Assembly: GCF_937616625.2 (NCBI RefSeq)
Contig: NC_065573.1
Coordinates: 8,757,001 to 8,821,000, forward strand
DNA: 64,000 nt
Reading direction: 5' to 3'
DNA from: Mercurialis annua
Taxonomy: Eukaryota > Streptophyta > Magnoliopsida > Malpighiales > Euphorbiaceae
Both the position numbers and the translations under genes were made by a program. This document shows, piece after piece, positions 1-15,500 of this stretch. Every line of letters begins with the position of its first letter. The first letter of the stretch is position 1. A model generated the notes under the pieces. That model had not been told where the DNA came from. It worked only from the letters and a program-made list of their open reading frames with translations, and ran no database searches.

Positions 1-3000
1 CTTATGTCTCTTTAACGCGTCGTTTCGATTACCTAGGCATGGTTAGGATATATATAGCAAAGTGTGCGTAAAAAGTGACGTTAGATTAGTATGTTCTTCT
101 CAAGTCTCTTTAACGCGTCGTTTTGATTACCATACTTATCTCGCGTCACAAGTCTCTTTAACGCGTCTTTCCGATTACCTAAGCATGTTTAGGTTATATT
201 ACGCAAAGTGTGCGCGAAAAGTGAAACTAGATTAGTATGTCGCGTCTCAAGTCTCTCTTTCGCGTTGTTCCGATTTCCTAAGCATGGTTATATTATATTA
301 CGCAAAGTGCACGTTATAAGTGACGCTAGATTAGTCTGTCGCGTCACATGTCTCTTTAACGCGTCGTTCCGATTACCTATGCATGGTTAGGTTATATTAC
401 ACAAAGTTTCTTTAACGCGTCGTTCCGATTACCTAAGCATGGTTCGGTTATATTAAGAAAAGTGTGCGTTAAAAGTGACGCTAGATTAGAATGTCGCGTC
501 TCAAGTCTCTTTAACGCGTTGTTCCGATTACCTAAGTATGGTTAGGTTATATTACACAAATTGTGCGTGAAAAGTGATGCCATAGTAGTATGTCGCGTCT
601 CAAGTCTCTTTAACGCGTCGTTCCGATTACCTAAGCATGGTTAGGTATATATTACACAAAGTGCGCATTATAAGTGACGCTAGATTAGTATGTCGCGTCT
701 TAAGTCTCTTTAACACGTCGTTCCGATTACCAAAGCATGGTTAGGTTATATAACGCAAAGTGTGTGTTAAAAGTGAAGCTAGATTAGTAAGTCCTGTCTC
801 AAGTCTCTTTAATGCGTCGTTCCGATTACCTAAGCATGGTTAGATTATATATTACATAAATTGTGCGTGAAAAGTGATGCCATAGTAGTATGTCACGTCA
901 AAAGTCTCTTTAACGCGTCTTTCCGATTAACTATATACATGGTTAGATTATATTACGCAAAGTGTGCGTGAAAAGTGATGCTTGATTAGTATGTCGCTTC
1001 ACAAGTCTCTTTAACGAGTTGTTCCGATTACCTAGGCATTGTAACGATTATATAACGCAAAGTGTGCGTTAAAAGTGACGCTAGATTAGTAGTATGCCAC
1101 GTCCCAAGTCTCTTTAAAGCGTCGTTCCGATTACCTAAGCATGTTAAGTTATATTACTCAAAGTGTAGACGTCGTTCCGATTACCTATGCATGGTTAGGT
1201 TATATTATGGAACGTGTGCGTGAAAAGTGATGCTAGATAAGTATGTCACGTCACAAGTCTCTATAACGCATCGTTCCGATTACCTAAGCATGGTTAGATT
1301 ATATAACGCAAAGTGTGCGTTAAAAGTAACGCTAGATTAATAGTATGTCGCGTCACAAGTCTTTGTAACGCGTCGTTCCGATTACCTAATCATGGTTAGA
1401 GTCTCTCTAACGCTTCGTTCTGATTACCTATGCATGGTTAAGTTATAGTACGCAAACTGTGCGTGAAAAGGATAAATAGATTAGTATGTCGTATCTCAAG
1501 TCTCTTTAACGCATCGTTCTGATTACCTAAGCATGGTTAGGTTATATTACACAAAGTGTGCGTATAAAGTGTAGCTAGATTTGTATGTTTTCTCTCAAGT
1601 CTCCTTAGCGCGTCGTTTCGATTACCATGCTTATCTCGCGTCACAAGTCTCTTAAACGCATCTTTCTGATTACCTAATCATGGTTATGTTATATTACGCA
1701 AAGTGTGTGTAAAAAGTGACGTTATATTTGTATGTCACATCTCAAGTCTCTCTAACGCGTCGTTATTATTTCCTAAGTATTGTTAGGGTTATATGACGCA
1801 AAGTGTGCGTGAAACGTGACGCTAGATTAGTATGTCGCGTCTCAAGTCTCTTTAACGCGTCGTTCCGATTTTCTAAGCATGGGTAGGATATATTACGCAA
1901 AGTGTGCGTAAAAAGTGACGCTAGATTAATATGGCGCGTCTCAAGTCTCTTTAACGCGTCGTTTCGATTACCATACTTATGTCACGTGACAAGTCTCTCT
2001 AACATGTCGTTCCGATTACCTAAGCCTGGTTAGGTTATATTACGCAAAGTGTGCGTGAAAAATGACAGTAGATTAGTATGTCGCGTCTCAAGTCTATTTA
2101 GCGCATTGTTCACATTACTTCAGTATGGTTAAGTTATATTATTACGCAAAGTATGTGTGAAAAATGACAATAGATTATTATGTCGCGTCATAAGTCTATC
2201 TAACGCATCGTTCCGATTTCCTGCGCATGGTTAGGTTATATTACGCAAAGTGTCCGTGAAAAGTGACGCAAGATTAGTATGTCGCGTCTCAAGACTCTTT
2301 AAATGCGTCGTTCCGATTACCTAAGCATGGTTAGGTTATATTACGCAAAGAGTGCGTGAAAAATGACACTAGATTAGTATGTCGTGTCTCAAGTCTCTTT
2401 AACGCGTCGTTCCGATTACCCAAGAAATTTTAGGTTTACGTAAAGTGTGCGCTAGATTAGTATGTCCCGTCTCAAGTCTCTTTAACGCGTCGTTCTGATT
2501 ACCTAACCATGGTTAGGTTATAATACCCAAGGTGTGCGTGAAAAGTGACGCTAGATTAGTATGTCGTGTCTCATGGCTCTTTAATGCGTCGTTCCGATTA
2601 CCTAAGCATGATGAGGTTATATTATGCAAAGTTGGCGTGAAAAGTGACAGTAGATTAGTATGTCGCGTATCAAGTCTGTTTAACGAGTCGTTTCGATTAC
2701 CATGCATATGTCGCATCAGAAGCCTCTCTAACGCGTCGTTCTGACTACCTAAGCATAGTTAGGTTCTAGTATGCAAAGTGTGCGCGAAAGGTAACAATAG
2801 ATTAGTATGTCACGTCTCAAGTCTCTTTAACGCGTCGTTCCGATTACTTCTGCATGGTTAGGTTATATTACGCAAAGTGTGCGTGAAAAGTGACAATAGA
2901 TTAGTATGTCACGTCTCAATTCTTTTTATCGCGTTGTTCCGATTACCTAACCATGGTTAGGCTATATTACACAAAGCGTGCGTGAAAAGTGACGCTAGAT

Positions 3001-6000
3001 TAGTATGTCGCGTCTCAAGTCTCTTTAACGCGTCGTTCCGATTAGCTAAGCATGGTTAGGTTAACATACGCGCGAAGTGTGCATGAAAAGTGACTCTAGA
3101 TTAGTATGTTGCGTCTAAAGTCTCTTTAATGCGTCGTTCCTATTACCTAAGCGTGGTTAGGTTATATTACACAAAGTGTGCGTAATAAGTGATGCTAGAT
3201 TAGTATGGCTCGGCTTGAGTCTCTTTAACGCGTCGTTTCGATTACCATACATAAGTCGAGTCACAAGTCTTTCTATCGAGCCGTTCCGATTACCTAAGCA
3301 TGGTTAGGTTATATTATGCAAAGTGTGCATGAAAATGACAATATAATTAGTATGTCGAGTCTCACGTCTATTTCACGCAGCGTTCCTCTTACCTAAGCAT
3401 GGTTAGGTTATATTACACAAGGTGTGCGTGAAAAGTGACGCTAGATTAGTATGTCGCGTCTCAAGTCTCTTTAATGCGTCGTTACGATTACCTAAGCATG
3501 GTTAGGTTACATTACGCAAAGTTTGCGTGAAAAGTGACGCTAGATTAGTATGTCGCATTTCAAGTCTCTATAACGCGTCGTTTCGTTTACCTAAGCAAGG
3601 TTACCTTATTGTACGCAAAGTGTGCGTGAAAAGGATCAGTAGATTAGTATGTCGTGTCTCAAGTCTCTTTAACGCACCGTTTCGATTACCTAAGCATGGT
3701 TCGGTTATATTACGCATAATGTGCGTGAAAAGTGACGCTCGATTAGTATGTCCAGTCTCAAGTCTCTTTAATGCGTCTTTCTGATTACCTAAGCATGGTT
3801 AGGTTATATTACGTAAAGTGTGCGTAATAAGTAACGCTAGATTAATATGTTTCGTCTCAAGTCTCTTTAAAGCGTTGTTTCGATTACCTAAGCATGGTTA
3901 GGTTGTATTACGCAAAGTGTGCGTGAAAAGTGACGCTAGATTAGTATGTCGCGTCACAAGTCTCTAACGCGTCGTTCCGATTACCTAAGCATGGTTGGGT
4001 TATTATGCAAAGTGTGCATGAAAAATGACAATAAATTAGTATGTCGTCTCAAGTCTATTTAACGCGTTTTTCCGATTACTCTTATGCTTAGGTTATATTA
4101 CGCAAAGAGTGCGTGAAAAGTGACGCTAGATTAGTATTTTGCGTCTTAAGTTTCTTTAACGCATCGTTCCGATTACCACTGAATGGTTAGGTTATATGAC
4201 GCAAAGTGTGCGGGAAAAGTAACGCTATATTAGTATGTCGCGTCTCAAGGCTCTTTAATGGGTCCTTTTTATTACCTAAGCATGATGGTAAGGTTATATT
4301 ATGCAAAGTTTGTGTGAAAAGTGACGCTAGATTAGTATATCGCGTCTGAAGTCTCTTTAATGCGTTGTTGCGATTACCTAAGCATGGTTAGGTTATATTA
4401 TGCAAAGTTTGCGTGAAAAGTGACGATAGATTAGTTTGTCGCGTCTCAAGTCTCTTTAACGCGTCGTTACGATTACCTAAGAATGGTTAGGTTATATTAC
4501 GCAAAATGTGCGTGAAAAATGATAATATATTAGTAAGTCGTGTATCCATTCTATCTAACTAGTCGTGCCTATTACCTAGGCATGGTTAGGTTATATTACG
4601 CAAGGTGTGCGTGAAAAGTGACGCTAGATTAGTATGTCGCGTCTTAATCCTCTTTAACGCGTCGCTCCGATTACCTAAGCATGGTTAGGTTATATTATGC
4701 AAAGTTTGCGTGAAAAGTTACACTAGATTAGTATGTCGAGTTATAAGTCTCTTTGACGCATCACTTCGATTACCATGCTCATGTCGTGTCACAGGTCTCT
4801 CTAACGCGTTGTTCCGATTACCTAAGAATGTTTAGGTTATATTACGCAAAATGTGCTTGAAAAGTAATAATAGATTAGTATGTCGCTTCTCAAGTCTCTT
4901 TAATGCGTCGTTCCGATTACCTAAAAATGGTTAAGTTATATTACACAAAGAGTGCGTGAAAAGTGACGATAGATTAGTATGTCGTTACTCAAGTCTTTTT
5001 AACGCGTCATTTTTATTACCTTAGAATGGCTAGGTTATACTCAGCGAAGTGTGCGTAAAAACTGAAGCTAGATTAGTATGTCGTATCTTAAGTCTCTTTA
5101 AGGCATCGTTCTGATTACCTATGCATGGTTAGGTTATATTACGCAAGGTGTGCGTGAACAGTGACGCTAGATATTAGTATGTCGCGTCTCAAGGCTTTTT
5201 AATGTTTCGTTCCAATTACATAAGCATAGTTAGGTTATATTACGCAAAGTGTGCGTGAAAAAGTGAAGCTAGATTAGTATGTCGAGTCTAAAGTTTCTTT
5301 AACGCGTCGTTTCGATTACCATGCTTATGTCGCGTCATTAGTCTCTCTAACGCGTCGTTCCGATTACCATAAGCATGGTTAGGTTATAGTACGCAAAGTG
5401 TGCGTGAAAAGTAACGATAGATTAGTATGTCGTGTCTAAAGTCTATTTAACGCGTCGTTCCGATTACCTAAGAATGGTTAGGTTATGCTACGCAAAGTGT
5501 GTGTGAAAAGTGACGCTAAATTAGTATGTTGCGACTCAATTCTCTTTAATGCGTTGTTCCGATTACCTAATCATGGTTTGATTATATTACGCAAAGTGTG
5601 TGTGAAAAGTGACGCTATGTTAGTATGTCGCTTCTTAGGTGTCTTTAACGTATCGTTCCGATTACCTAGGCATGGTTAGCTTATATTACACAAAGTGTGC
5701 GTGTAAAGTTACGCTTGATTAGTATGTCGCGTCTCAAGTCTCTTTAACGCGTCTTTCTGATTACCCAAGCATGGTTAGGTTTATATTACACAAAGTGTGT
5801 GGGAAAAGTAACGCTAGATTAGTATGTCGCGTCTCAAATGTCTTTAACGCGTCGTTCTGATTTCCTAAGCATGCTTAGGTTATATTACGCAAGGTGTGCG
5901 TGAAAAGTGACGCTAGATTAGTATGTTGCGTCTCAAGGCTATTTAGTGCGTCGTTCCGATTACCTAAGCATGGTTAGGTTATATTATGCAAAGATTAGGT

Positions 6001-6574
6001 CAAAAGTATTAGTATGTTGCGTCTCAAGTCTCTTTAACATGTCGTTTCGAATACAACGATTACCCATGAATGGTTAGGTTTTATTACGCAAAGTGTGCGA
6101 GAAAAGTAACGCTAGATTAGTATGTCATGTCTCAAGTCTCTTTAACGCGTCGTTCTGATTACCTAAGCATGTTTAGGTTTTATTATGCAAGGTATGCGTG
6201 AAAAGTGACGCTAGATTAGTATGTCGCGTGTCACGGCTCTTTAATGCGTCGTTCTGATTACCTAAGCATGGTTTGGTTATATTATGCAAAGTTTGCATGA
6301 AAAGTTACACTCGATTAGTATGTCGCGTCTGATTACCTAAGCATGCTTATGTCGCGTCACAAGTCTCTTTAACGCGTTGTTCCGATTACCTAAGAATGGT
6401 TAAGTTACACTACGCAAAGTGTGCGTGAAAAGTGAAAATAGATTAATATGTCGCGTCTCAAGTCTATTTAACGCGGCGTTCCGATTACCTAAGCATAGTT
6501 AGGTTATATTACGCAAAGTTTTTTTGAAAAGTGACGCTACATTAGTATGTCGCGTCTCAATTCTCTTTATCGCA

Positions 6575-9500
6575 TTGTTCCGATTACCTAAGCATGGTTA
6601 GGTTATATTACGCAAAGCGTGCGTGAAAAGTTACGCTAGATTAGTATGTCGCATCTCAAGTCTCTTTGACGCGTCGTTCCGATAACCTAAACATGGTTAG
6701 GTTATTTTACGCAAAGTGTTCGTGAAAAGTGACAGTATAATAATATGTTGCGTTTCAAGTCTATTTAACGCGGCATTCCGATTACCTAAGCATGGTTTGG
6801 TTATATTAGGCAAAGTGTAATTGAAAAGTGACGCTAGATTATTATGTCACGTCTCCATTCTCATTATCGCGTTATTCCGATTACCTAGCATGGTTAGGTT
6901 ATATTACGCAAAACGTGCGTGAAAAGTGACGCTAGATTAATATGTCGCGTCTCAAGTCTCTTTATCGCGTCGTTCCGATTACCTAAGCATGGTTAGTTTA
7001 TATTACGCAAAGTGCGCGTGAAAAGTGACAATAAATTAGCATGTCCCGTCTAAAGTCTCTGTAACGCGTCGTTCCGATTACTTAAGCGTGGTTAGGTTAT
7101 ATTACACAAAGTGTGCATAAAAAGCGACGCTAGATTAGCATGGCGCGTCTCAAGTCTCTTTAACTCGGCGTTTTGATTACCATGCTTATGTCGAGTCACA
7201 AGTCTGTCTAACACGTTGTTCCGATTACCTAAGCATGGTTAGGTTATATTACGCAAAGTGTGCGTGAAAAATGACAATAGATTATTAGTATGTCGCATTT
7301 CAAGTCTATTTAATGCGTCATTCCTATTACCTAAGAATGGTTAGGTTATATTACGCAAAGTGTGCGTGAAAAATGACAATAGATTAGTATGTCGCGTCTC
7401 AAGTCTCTTTAGCGCGTCGTTTCGATTACCCAAGAATAGTTAGGTTATATTACGCAAAGTGTGCGAGAAAAGTAATGGTAGATTAGTATGTAGCGTCTCA
7501 AGTAACTTTAATGCGACATTCCAATTACCTAAGCATGGTTAGGTTATATTACGCACGGTGTGCGTGAAAGGTGACGCTAGATTAGTATGTTCTGATTACC
7601 TAAGCATGGTTAAGTTATATTACGCAAAGAGTGCGTGAAATGTGACGTTTGATTAGTATGTCGCGTCTAAACTCTCATTAACGCGTCGTTCCGATTACCC
7701 AAGAATGGTTAGGTTATATTACGCAAAGTGTGCGAGAAAAGTAATGCTAGATTAGTATGTCGCTTCTCAAGTCTCTTTAACACGTCGTTCCGATTACCTA
7801 AGCATGTGTAGGTTATATTACGCCAGGTGTGCATGAAAAGTGACGCTAGATTAGTATGTCGCGTCTCATGGCTCTTTAAGGCGTCGTTCCGATTACCTAA
7901 GCATGGTTAGGTTATATAATGCAAAGTTTGCGTGAAAAGTGACGCGAGATTAGTATGTCGCATCTCAAGTCTCTTTAACGTGTCGTTTTCGATTACCTAA
8001 GCATGGTTTGGTTATTTTACGCAAAGTGTACGTGAAAAATGACAATTGATTAGTATGTCACGTCTTTAGTCTATCTAACGTGTCGTTCCGATTACCTAAG
8101 CATGGTTAGGTTATATTACACAAAGAGTGCGTGAAATGTGACGCTAGATTAGTATGTCCCGTCTAAACTCTCTTTGACGCGTCGTTCTGATTACCCAAGA
8201 ATGGTTATTTCATATTACTCAAAGTGTGCGAGAAAAGTAACGCTAGATTAGTATGTCGTGTCTCAAGTCTCTTTAACGCATTGTTCCGATTACCTAAGCA
8301 TGGTTAGGTTATATTACGCAAAGTTTGAGTGAAAAGTGACACTAGATTAGTATGTCGCGTCTTAAGTCTCTTTAATGCGTCGTTCCGATTACCTAAGCAT
8401 GGTTAGGTTATATTAAGCAAAGTGTGCGTAAAAAGTGACGCTAGATTAGTATGGCGCGTCTCAAGTCTCTTTAACACGTCGTTTTGATTACCATGTTTAT
8501 GTCGCGTCACAAGTCTCTCTAACGCGTTGTTTTGAATACCTAAGCATGGTTAGGTTATATTACGCAAAGTGTGAAATTGGGGAATAGATTAGTATGTCGC
8601 GTCTCAAGTCTATTTTTAGCGCGTCGTTCCGATTACCTGGGCATGGTTAGGTTATATTACGCAAAGTGTGCGTAAAAATGACGATAGATTAGTATGTCGC
8701 ATGTTATCTCTATATAACGCGTCCTTTCGTATTACCTAAGCATGGTTATATTACGCAAGGTGTGCGTGAAAAGTGACACTAGATTAGTATGTCGCATCTT
8801 AAGGTTCTTTAATGTGTCGTTCCGATTACCTAAGCATGCTTAGGTTATATTATGCAAAGTCTGCGTGAAAAGTGACGCTAAATTAGTATGCCGCGTCTCA
8901 AGTCTCTACGTTACAAGTCTCTTTAATGCAAAGTGTGCGTGAAAAGTAAAAATATATTAGTATGTCGCGTCTCAAGTCTCTTTAATGCGTCGTTCCTATT
9001 ACCTAAAAATGGTTAGGTTATATTACACAAGGAGTGCGTGAAAAGTGATGCTAAATTAGTATGTCGCGTCTCCAATCTCTTTAACACGTCGTTCCGATTA
9101 CCTAAGCATGGTTAGGTTATATTACGCAAAGCGTGCGTGAAAAGTTACGCTAGATTAGTATGTCGCGTCTCAAGTCTCTTTAACGCGTCGTTCCGATTAC
9201 CTAAACATGGTTAGGTTATTTTACGCAAAGTGTTCGTGAAAAGTGACAGTATAATAATATGTTGCGTTTCAAGTCTATTTAACGCGACATTCCGATTACC
9301 TATGCATGGTTTGGTTATATTTGGCAAAGTGTAATTGAAAAGTGACGCTAGATTATTATGTCACGTCTCCATTCTCTTTATCGCGTTATTCCGATTACCT
9401 AGCATGGTTAGGTTATATTACGCAAAACGTGCGTGAAAAGTGACGCTAGATTAATATGTCGCGTCTCAAGTCTCTTTATCGCGTCGTTCCGATTACCTAA

Positions 9501-12500
9501 GCATGGTTAGTTTATATTACGCAAAGTGCGCGTGAAAAGTGACAATAAATTAGCATGTCCCGTCTAAAGTCTCTGTAACGCGTCGTTCCGATTACTTAAG
9601 CGTGGTTAGGTTATATTACACAAAGTGTGCATAAAAAGCGACGCTAGATTAGCATGGCGCGTCTCAAGTCTCTTTAACTCGGCGTTTTGATTACCATGCT
9701 TATGTCGAGTCACAAGTCTTTCTAACACGTTGTTCCGATTACCTAAGCATGGTTAGGTTATATTACGCAAAGTGTGCGTGAAAAATGACAATAGATTATT
9801 AGTATGTCGCATTTCAAGTCTATTTAATGCGTCATTCCTATTACCTAAGAATGGTTAGGTTATATTACGCAAAGTGTGCGTGAAAAATGACAATAGATTA
9901 GTATGTCGCGTCTCAAGTCTCTTTAGCGCGTCGTTTCGATTACCCAAGAATAGTTAGGTTATATTACGCAAAGTGTGCGAGAAAAGTAATGGTAGATTAG
10001 TATGTAGCGTCTCAAGTAACTTTAATGCGACATTCCAATTACCTAAGCATGGTTAGGTTATATTATGCAAGGTGTGCGTGAAAGGTGACGCTAGATTAGT
10101 ATGTTCTGATTACCTAAGCATGGTTAAGTTATATTACGCAAAGAGTGCGTGAAATGTGACGTTTGATTAGTAGGTCGCGTCTAAACTCTCATTAACGCGT
10201 CGTTCCGATTACCCAAGAATGGTTAGGTTATATTACGCAAAGTGTGCGAGAAAAGTAATGCTAGATTAGTATGTCGCTTCTCAAGTCTCTTTAACACGTC
10301 GTTCCGATTACCTAAGCATGTGTAGGTTATATTACGCCAGGTGTGCATGAAAAGTGACGCTAGATTAGTATGTCGCGTCTCATGGCTCTTTAAGGCGTCG
10401 TTCCGATTACCTAAGCATGGTTAGGTTATATAATGCAAAGTTTGCGTGAAAAGTGACGCGAGATTAGTATGTCGCATCTCAAGTCTCTTTTAACGTGTCG
10501 TTTTCGATTACCTAAGCATGGTTTGGTTATTTTACGCAAAGTGTACGTGAAAAATGACAATTGATTAGTATGTCACGTCTTTAGTCTATCTAACGTGTCG
10601 TTCCGATTACCTAAGCATGGTTAGGTTATATTACACAAAGAGTGCGTGAAATGTGACGCTAGATTAGTATGTCCCGTCTAAACTCTCTTTGACGCGTCGT
10701 TCTGATTACCCAAGAATGGTTATTTCATATTACTCAAAGTGTGCGAGAAAAGTAACGCTAGATTAGTATGTCGTGTCTCAAGTCTCTTTAACGCATTGTT
10801 CCGATTACCTAAGCATGGTTAGGTTATATTACGCAAAGTTTGAGTGAAAAGTGACACTAGATTAGTATGTCGCGTCTTAAGTCTCTTTAATGCGTCGTTC
10901 CGATTACCTAAGCATGGTTAGGTTATATTAAGCAAAGTGTGCGTAAAAAGTGACGCTAGATTAGTATGGCGCGTCTCAAGTCTCTTTAACACGTCGTTTT
11001 GATTACCATGTTTATGTCGCGTCACAAGTCTCTCTAACGCGTTGTTTTGAATACCTAAGCATGGTTAGGTTATATTACGCAAAGTGTGAAATTGGGGAAT
11101 AGATTAGTATGTCGCGTCTCAAGTCTATTTTTAGGGCGTCGTTCCGATTACCTGGGCATGGTTAGGTTATATTACGCAAAGTGTGCGTAAAAATGACGAT
11201 AGATTAGTATGTCGCATGTTATCTCTATATAACGCGTCCTTTCGTATTACCTAAGCATGGTTATATTACGCAAGGTGTGCGTGAAAAGTGACGCTAGATT
11301 AGTATGTCGCATCTTAAGGTTCTTTAATGTGTCGTTCCGATTACCTACGCATGCTTAGGTTATATTATGCAAAGTCTGCGTGAAAAGTGACGCTAAATTA
11401 GTATGCCGCGTCTCAAGTCTCTACGTTACAAGTCTCTTTAATGCAAAGTGTGCGTGAAAAGTAAAAATATATTAGTATGTCGCGTCTCAAGTCTCTTTAA
11501 TGCGTCGTTCCTATTACCTAAAAATGGTTAGGTTATATTACACAAGGAGTGCGTGAAAAGTGATGCTAAATTAGTATGTCGCGTCTCCAATCTCTTTAAC
11601 ACGTCATTCCGTTTACCTAAGCATGGTTAGGTTATATTACGCAAAGCGTGCGTGAAAAGTTACGCTAGATTAGTATGTCGCGTCTCAAGTCTCTTTAACG
11701 CGTCGTTCCGATTACCTAAACATGGTTAGGTTATTTTACGCAAAGTGTTCGTGAAAAGTGACAGTATAATAATATGTTGCGTTTCAAGTCTATTTAACGC
11801 GACATTCCGATTACCTAAGCATGGTTTGGTTATATTTGGCAAAGTGTAATTGAAAAGTGACGCTAGATTATTATGTCACGTCTCCATTCTCTTTATCGCG
11901 TTATTCCGATTACCTAGCATGGTTAGGTTATATTACGCAAAACGTGCGTGAAAAGTGACGCTAGATTAATATGTCGCGTCTCAAGTCTCTTTATCGCGTC
12001 GTTCCGATTACCTAAGCATGGTTAGTTTATATTACGCAAAGTGCGCGTGAAAAGTGACAATAAATTAGCATGTCCCGTCTAAAGTCTCTGTAACGCGTCG
12101 TTCCGATTACTTAAGCGTGGTTAGGTTATATTACACAAAGTGTGCATAAAAAGCGACGCTAGATTAGCATGGCGCGTCTCAAGTCTCTTTAACTCGGCGT
12201 TTTGATTACCATGCTTATGTCGAGTCACAAGTCTTTCTAACACGTTGTTCCGATTACCTAAGCATGGTTAGGTTATATTACGCAAAGTGTGCGTGAAAAA
12301 TGACAATAGATTATTAGTATGTCGCATTTCAAGTCTATTTAATGCGTCATTCCTATTACCTAAGAATGGTTAGGTTATATTACGCAAAGTGTGCGTGAAA
12401 AATGACAATAGATTAGTATGTCGCGTCTCAAGTCTCTTTAGCGCGTCGTTTCGATTACCCAAGAATAGTTAGGTTATATTACGCAAAGTGTGCGAGAAAA

Positions 12501-15500
12501 GTAATGGTAGATTAGTATGTAGCGTCTCAAGTAACTTTAATGCGACATTCCAATTACCTAAGCATGGTTAGGTTATATTACGCAAGGTGTGCGTGAAAGG
12601 TGACGCTAGATTAGTATGTTCCGATTACCTAAGCATGGTTAAGTTATATTACGCAAAGAGTGCGTGAAATGTGACGTTTGATTAGTATGTCGCGTCTAAA
12701 CTCTCATTAACGCGTCGTTCCGATTACCCAAGAATGGTTAGGTTATATTACGCAAAGTGTGCGAGAAAAGTAATGCTAGATTAGTATGTCGCTTCTCAAG
12801 TCTCTTTAACACGTCGTTCCGATTACCTAAGCATGTGTAGGTTATATTACGCCAGGTGTGCATGAAAAGTGACGCTAGATTAGTATGTCGCGTCTCATGG
12901 CTCTTTAAGGCGTCGTTCCGATTACCTAAGCATGGTTAGGTTATATAATGCGAAGTTTGCGTGAAAAGTGACGCGAGATTAGTATGTCGCATCTCAAGTC
13001 TCTTTAATGTATCGTTTTCGATTACCTAAGCATGGTTTGGTTATTTTACGCAAAGTGTACGTGAAAAATGACAATTGATTAGTATGTCACGTCTTTAGTC
13101 TATCTAACGTGTCGTTCCGATTACCTAAGCATGGTTAGGTTATATTACACAAAGAGTGCGTGAAATGTGACGCTAGATTAGTATGTCCCGTCTAAACTCT
13201 CTTTGACGCGTCGTTCTGATTACCCAAGAATGGTTATTTCATATTACGCAAAGTGTGCGAGAAAAGTAACGCTAGATTAGTATGTCGTGTCTCAAGTCTC
13301 TTTAACGCATTGTTCCGAATACCTAAGCATGGTTAGGTTATATTACGCAAAGTGTGAGTGAAAAGTGACACTAGATTAGTATGTCGCGTCTTAAGTCTCT
13401 TTAATGCGTCGTTCCGATTACCTAAGCATGGTTAGGTTATATTAAGAAAAGTGTGCGTAAAAAGTGACGCTAGATTAGTATGGCGCGTCTCAAGTCTCTT
13501 TAACACGTCGTTTTGATTACCATGTTTATGTCGCGTCACAAGTCTCTCTAACGCGTTGTTTTGAATACCTAAGCATGGTTAGGTTATATTACGCAAAGTG
13601 TGAAATTGGGGAATAGATTAGTATGTCGCGTCTCAAGTCTATTTTTAGCGCGTCGTTCCGATTACCTGGGCATGGTTAGGTTATATTACGCAAAGTGTGC
13701 GTAAAAATGACGATAGATTAGTATGTCGCATGTTATCTCTATATAACGCGTCCTTTCGTATTACCTAAGCATGGTTATATTACGCAAGGTGTGCGTGAAA
13801 AGTGACGCTAGATTAGTATGTCGCATCTTAAGGTTCTTTAATGTGTCGTTCCGATTACCTACGCATGCTTAGGTTATATTATGCAAAGTCTGCGTGAAAA
13901 GTGACGCTAAATTAGTATGCCGCGTCTCAAGTCTCTACGTTACAAGTCTCTTTAATGCAAAGTGTGCGTGAAAAGTAAAAATATATTAGTATGTCGCGTC
14001 TCAAGTCTCTTTAATGCGTCGTTCCTATTACCTAAAAATGGTTAGGTTATATTACACAAGGAGTGCGTGAAAAGTGATGCTAAATTAGTATGTCGCGTCT
14101 CCAATCTCTTTAACACGTCGTTCCGATTACCTAAGCATGGTTAGGTTATATTACGCAAAGCGTGCGTGAAAAGTTACGCTAGATTAGTATGTCGCGTCTC
14201 AAGTCTCTTTAACGCGTCGTTCCGATTACCTAAACATGGTTAGGTTATTTTACGCAAAGTGTTCGTGAAAAGTGACAGTATAATAATATGTTGCGTTTCA
14301 AGTCTATTTAACGCGACATTCCGATTACCTAAGCATGGTTTGGTTATATTTGGCAAAGTGTAATTGAAAAGTGACGCTAGATTATTATGTCACGTCTCCA
14401 TTCTCTTTATCGCGTTATTCCGATTACCTAGCATGGTTAGGTTATATTACGCAAAACGTGCGTGAAAAGTGACGCTAGATTAATATGTCGCGTCTCAAGT
14501 CTCTTTATCGCGTCGTTCCGATTACCTAAGCATGGTTAGTTTATATTACGCAAAGTGCGCGTGAAAAGTGACAATAAATTAGCATGTCCCGTCTAAAGTC
14601 TCTGTAACGCGTCGTTCCGATTACTTAAGCGTGGTTAGGTTATATTACACAAAGTGTGCATAAAAAGCGACGCTAGATTAGCATGGCGCGTCTCAAGTCT
14701 CTTTAACTCGGCGTTTTGATTACCATGCTTATGTCGAGTCACAAGTCTTTCTAACACGTTGTTCCGATTACCTAAGCATGGTTAGGTTATATTACGCAAA
14801 GTGTGCGTGAAAAATGACAATAGATTATTAGTATGTCGCATTTCAAGTCTATTTAATGCGTCATTCCTATTACCTAAGAATGGTTAGGTTATATTACGCA
14901 AAGTGTGCGTGAAAAATGACAATAGATTAGTATGTCGCGTCTCAAGTCTCTTTAGCGCGTCGTTTCGATTACCCAAGAATAGTTAGGTTATATTACGCAA
15001 AGTGTGCGAGAAAAGTAATGGTAGATTAGTATGTAGCGTCTCAAGTAACTTTAATGCGACATTCCAATTACCTAAGCATGGTTAGGTTATATTACGCAAG
15101 GTGTGCGTGAAAGGTGACGCTAGATTAGTATGTTCCGATTACCTAAGCATGGTTAAGTTATATTACGCAAAGAGTGCGTGAAATATGACGTTTGATTAGT
15201 ATGTCGCGTCTAAACTCTCATTAACGCGTCGTTCCGATTACCCAAGAATGGTTAGGTTATATTACGCAAAGTGTGCGAGAAAAGTAATGCTAGATTAGTA
15301 TGTCGCTTCTCAAGTCTCTTTAACACGTCGTTCCGATTACCTAAGCATGTGTAGGTTATATTACGCCAGGTGTGCATGAAAAGTGACGCTAGATTAGTAT
15401 GTCGCGTCTCATGGCTCTTTAAGGCGTCGTTCCGATTACCTAAGCATGGTTAGGTTATATAATGCAAAGTTTGCGTGAAAAGTGACGCGAGATTAGTATG

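Noticed and set aside
208..3784. Plus-strand reading frames of 60-92 residues within the satellite (and similar ones elsewhere in the arrays)
   Set aside because: The monomer is 99 bp, a multiple of three, and its consensus has one TAG per unit. Frames spanning two or three monomers appear wherever that TAG is mutated; they encode the repeat itself and show no conservation as proteins.
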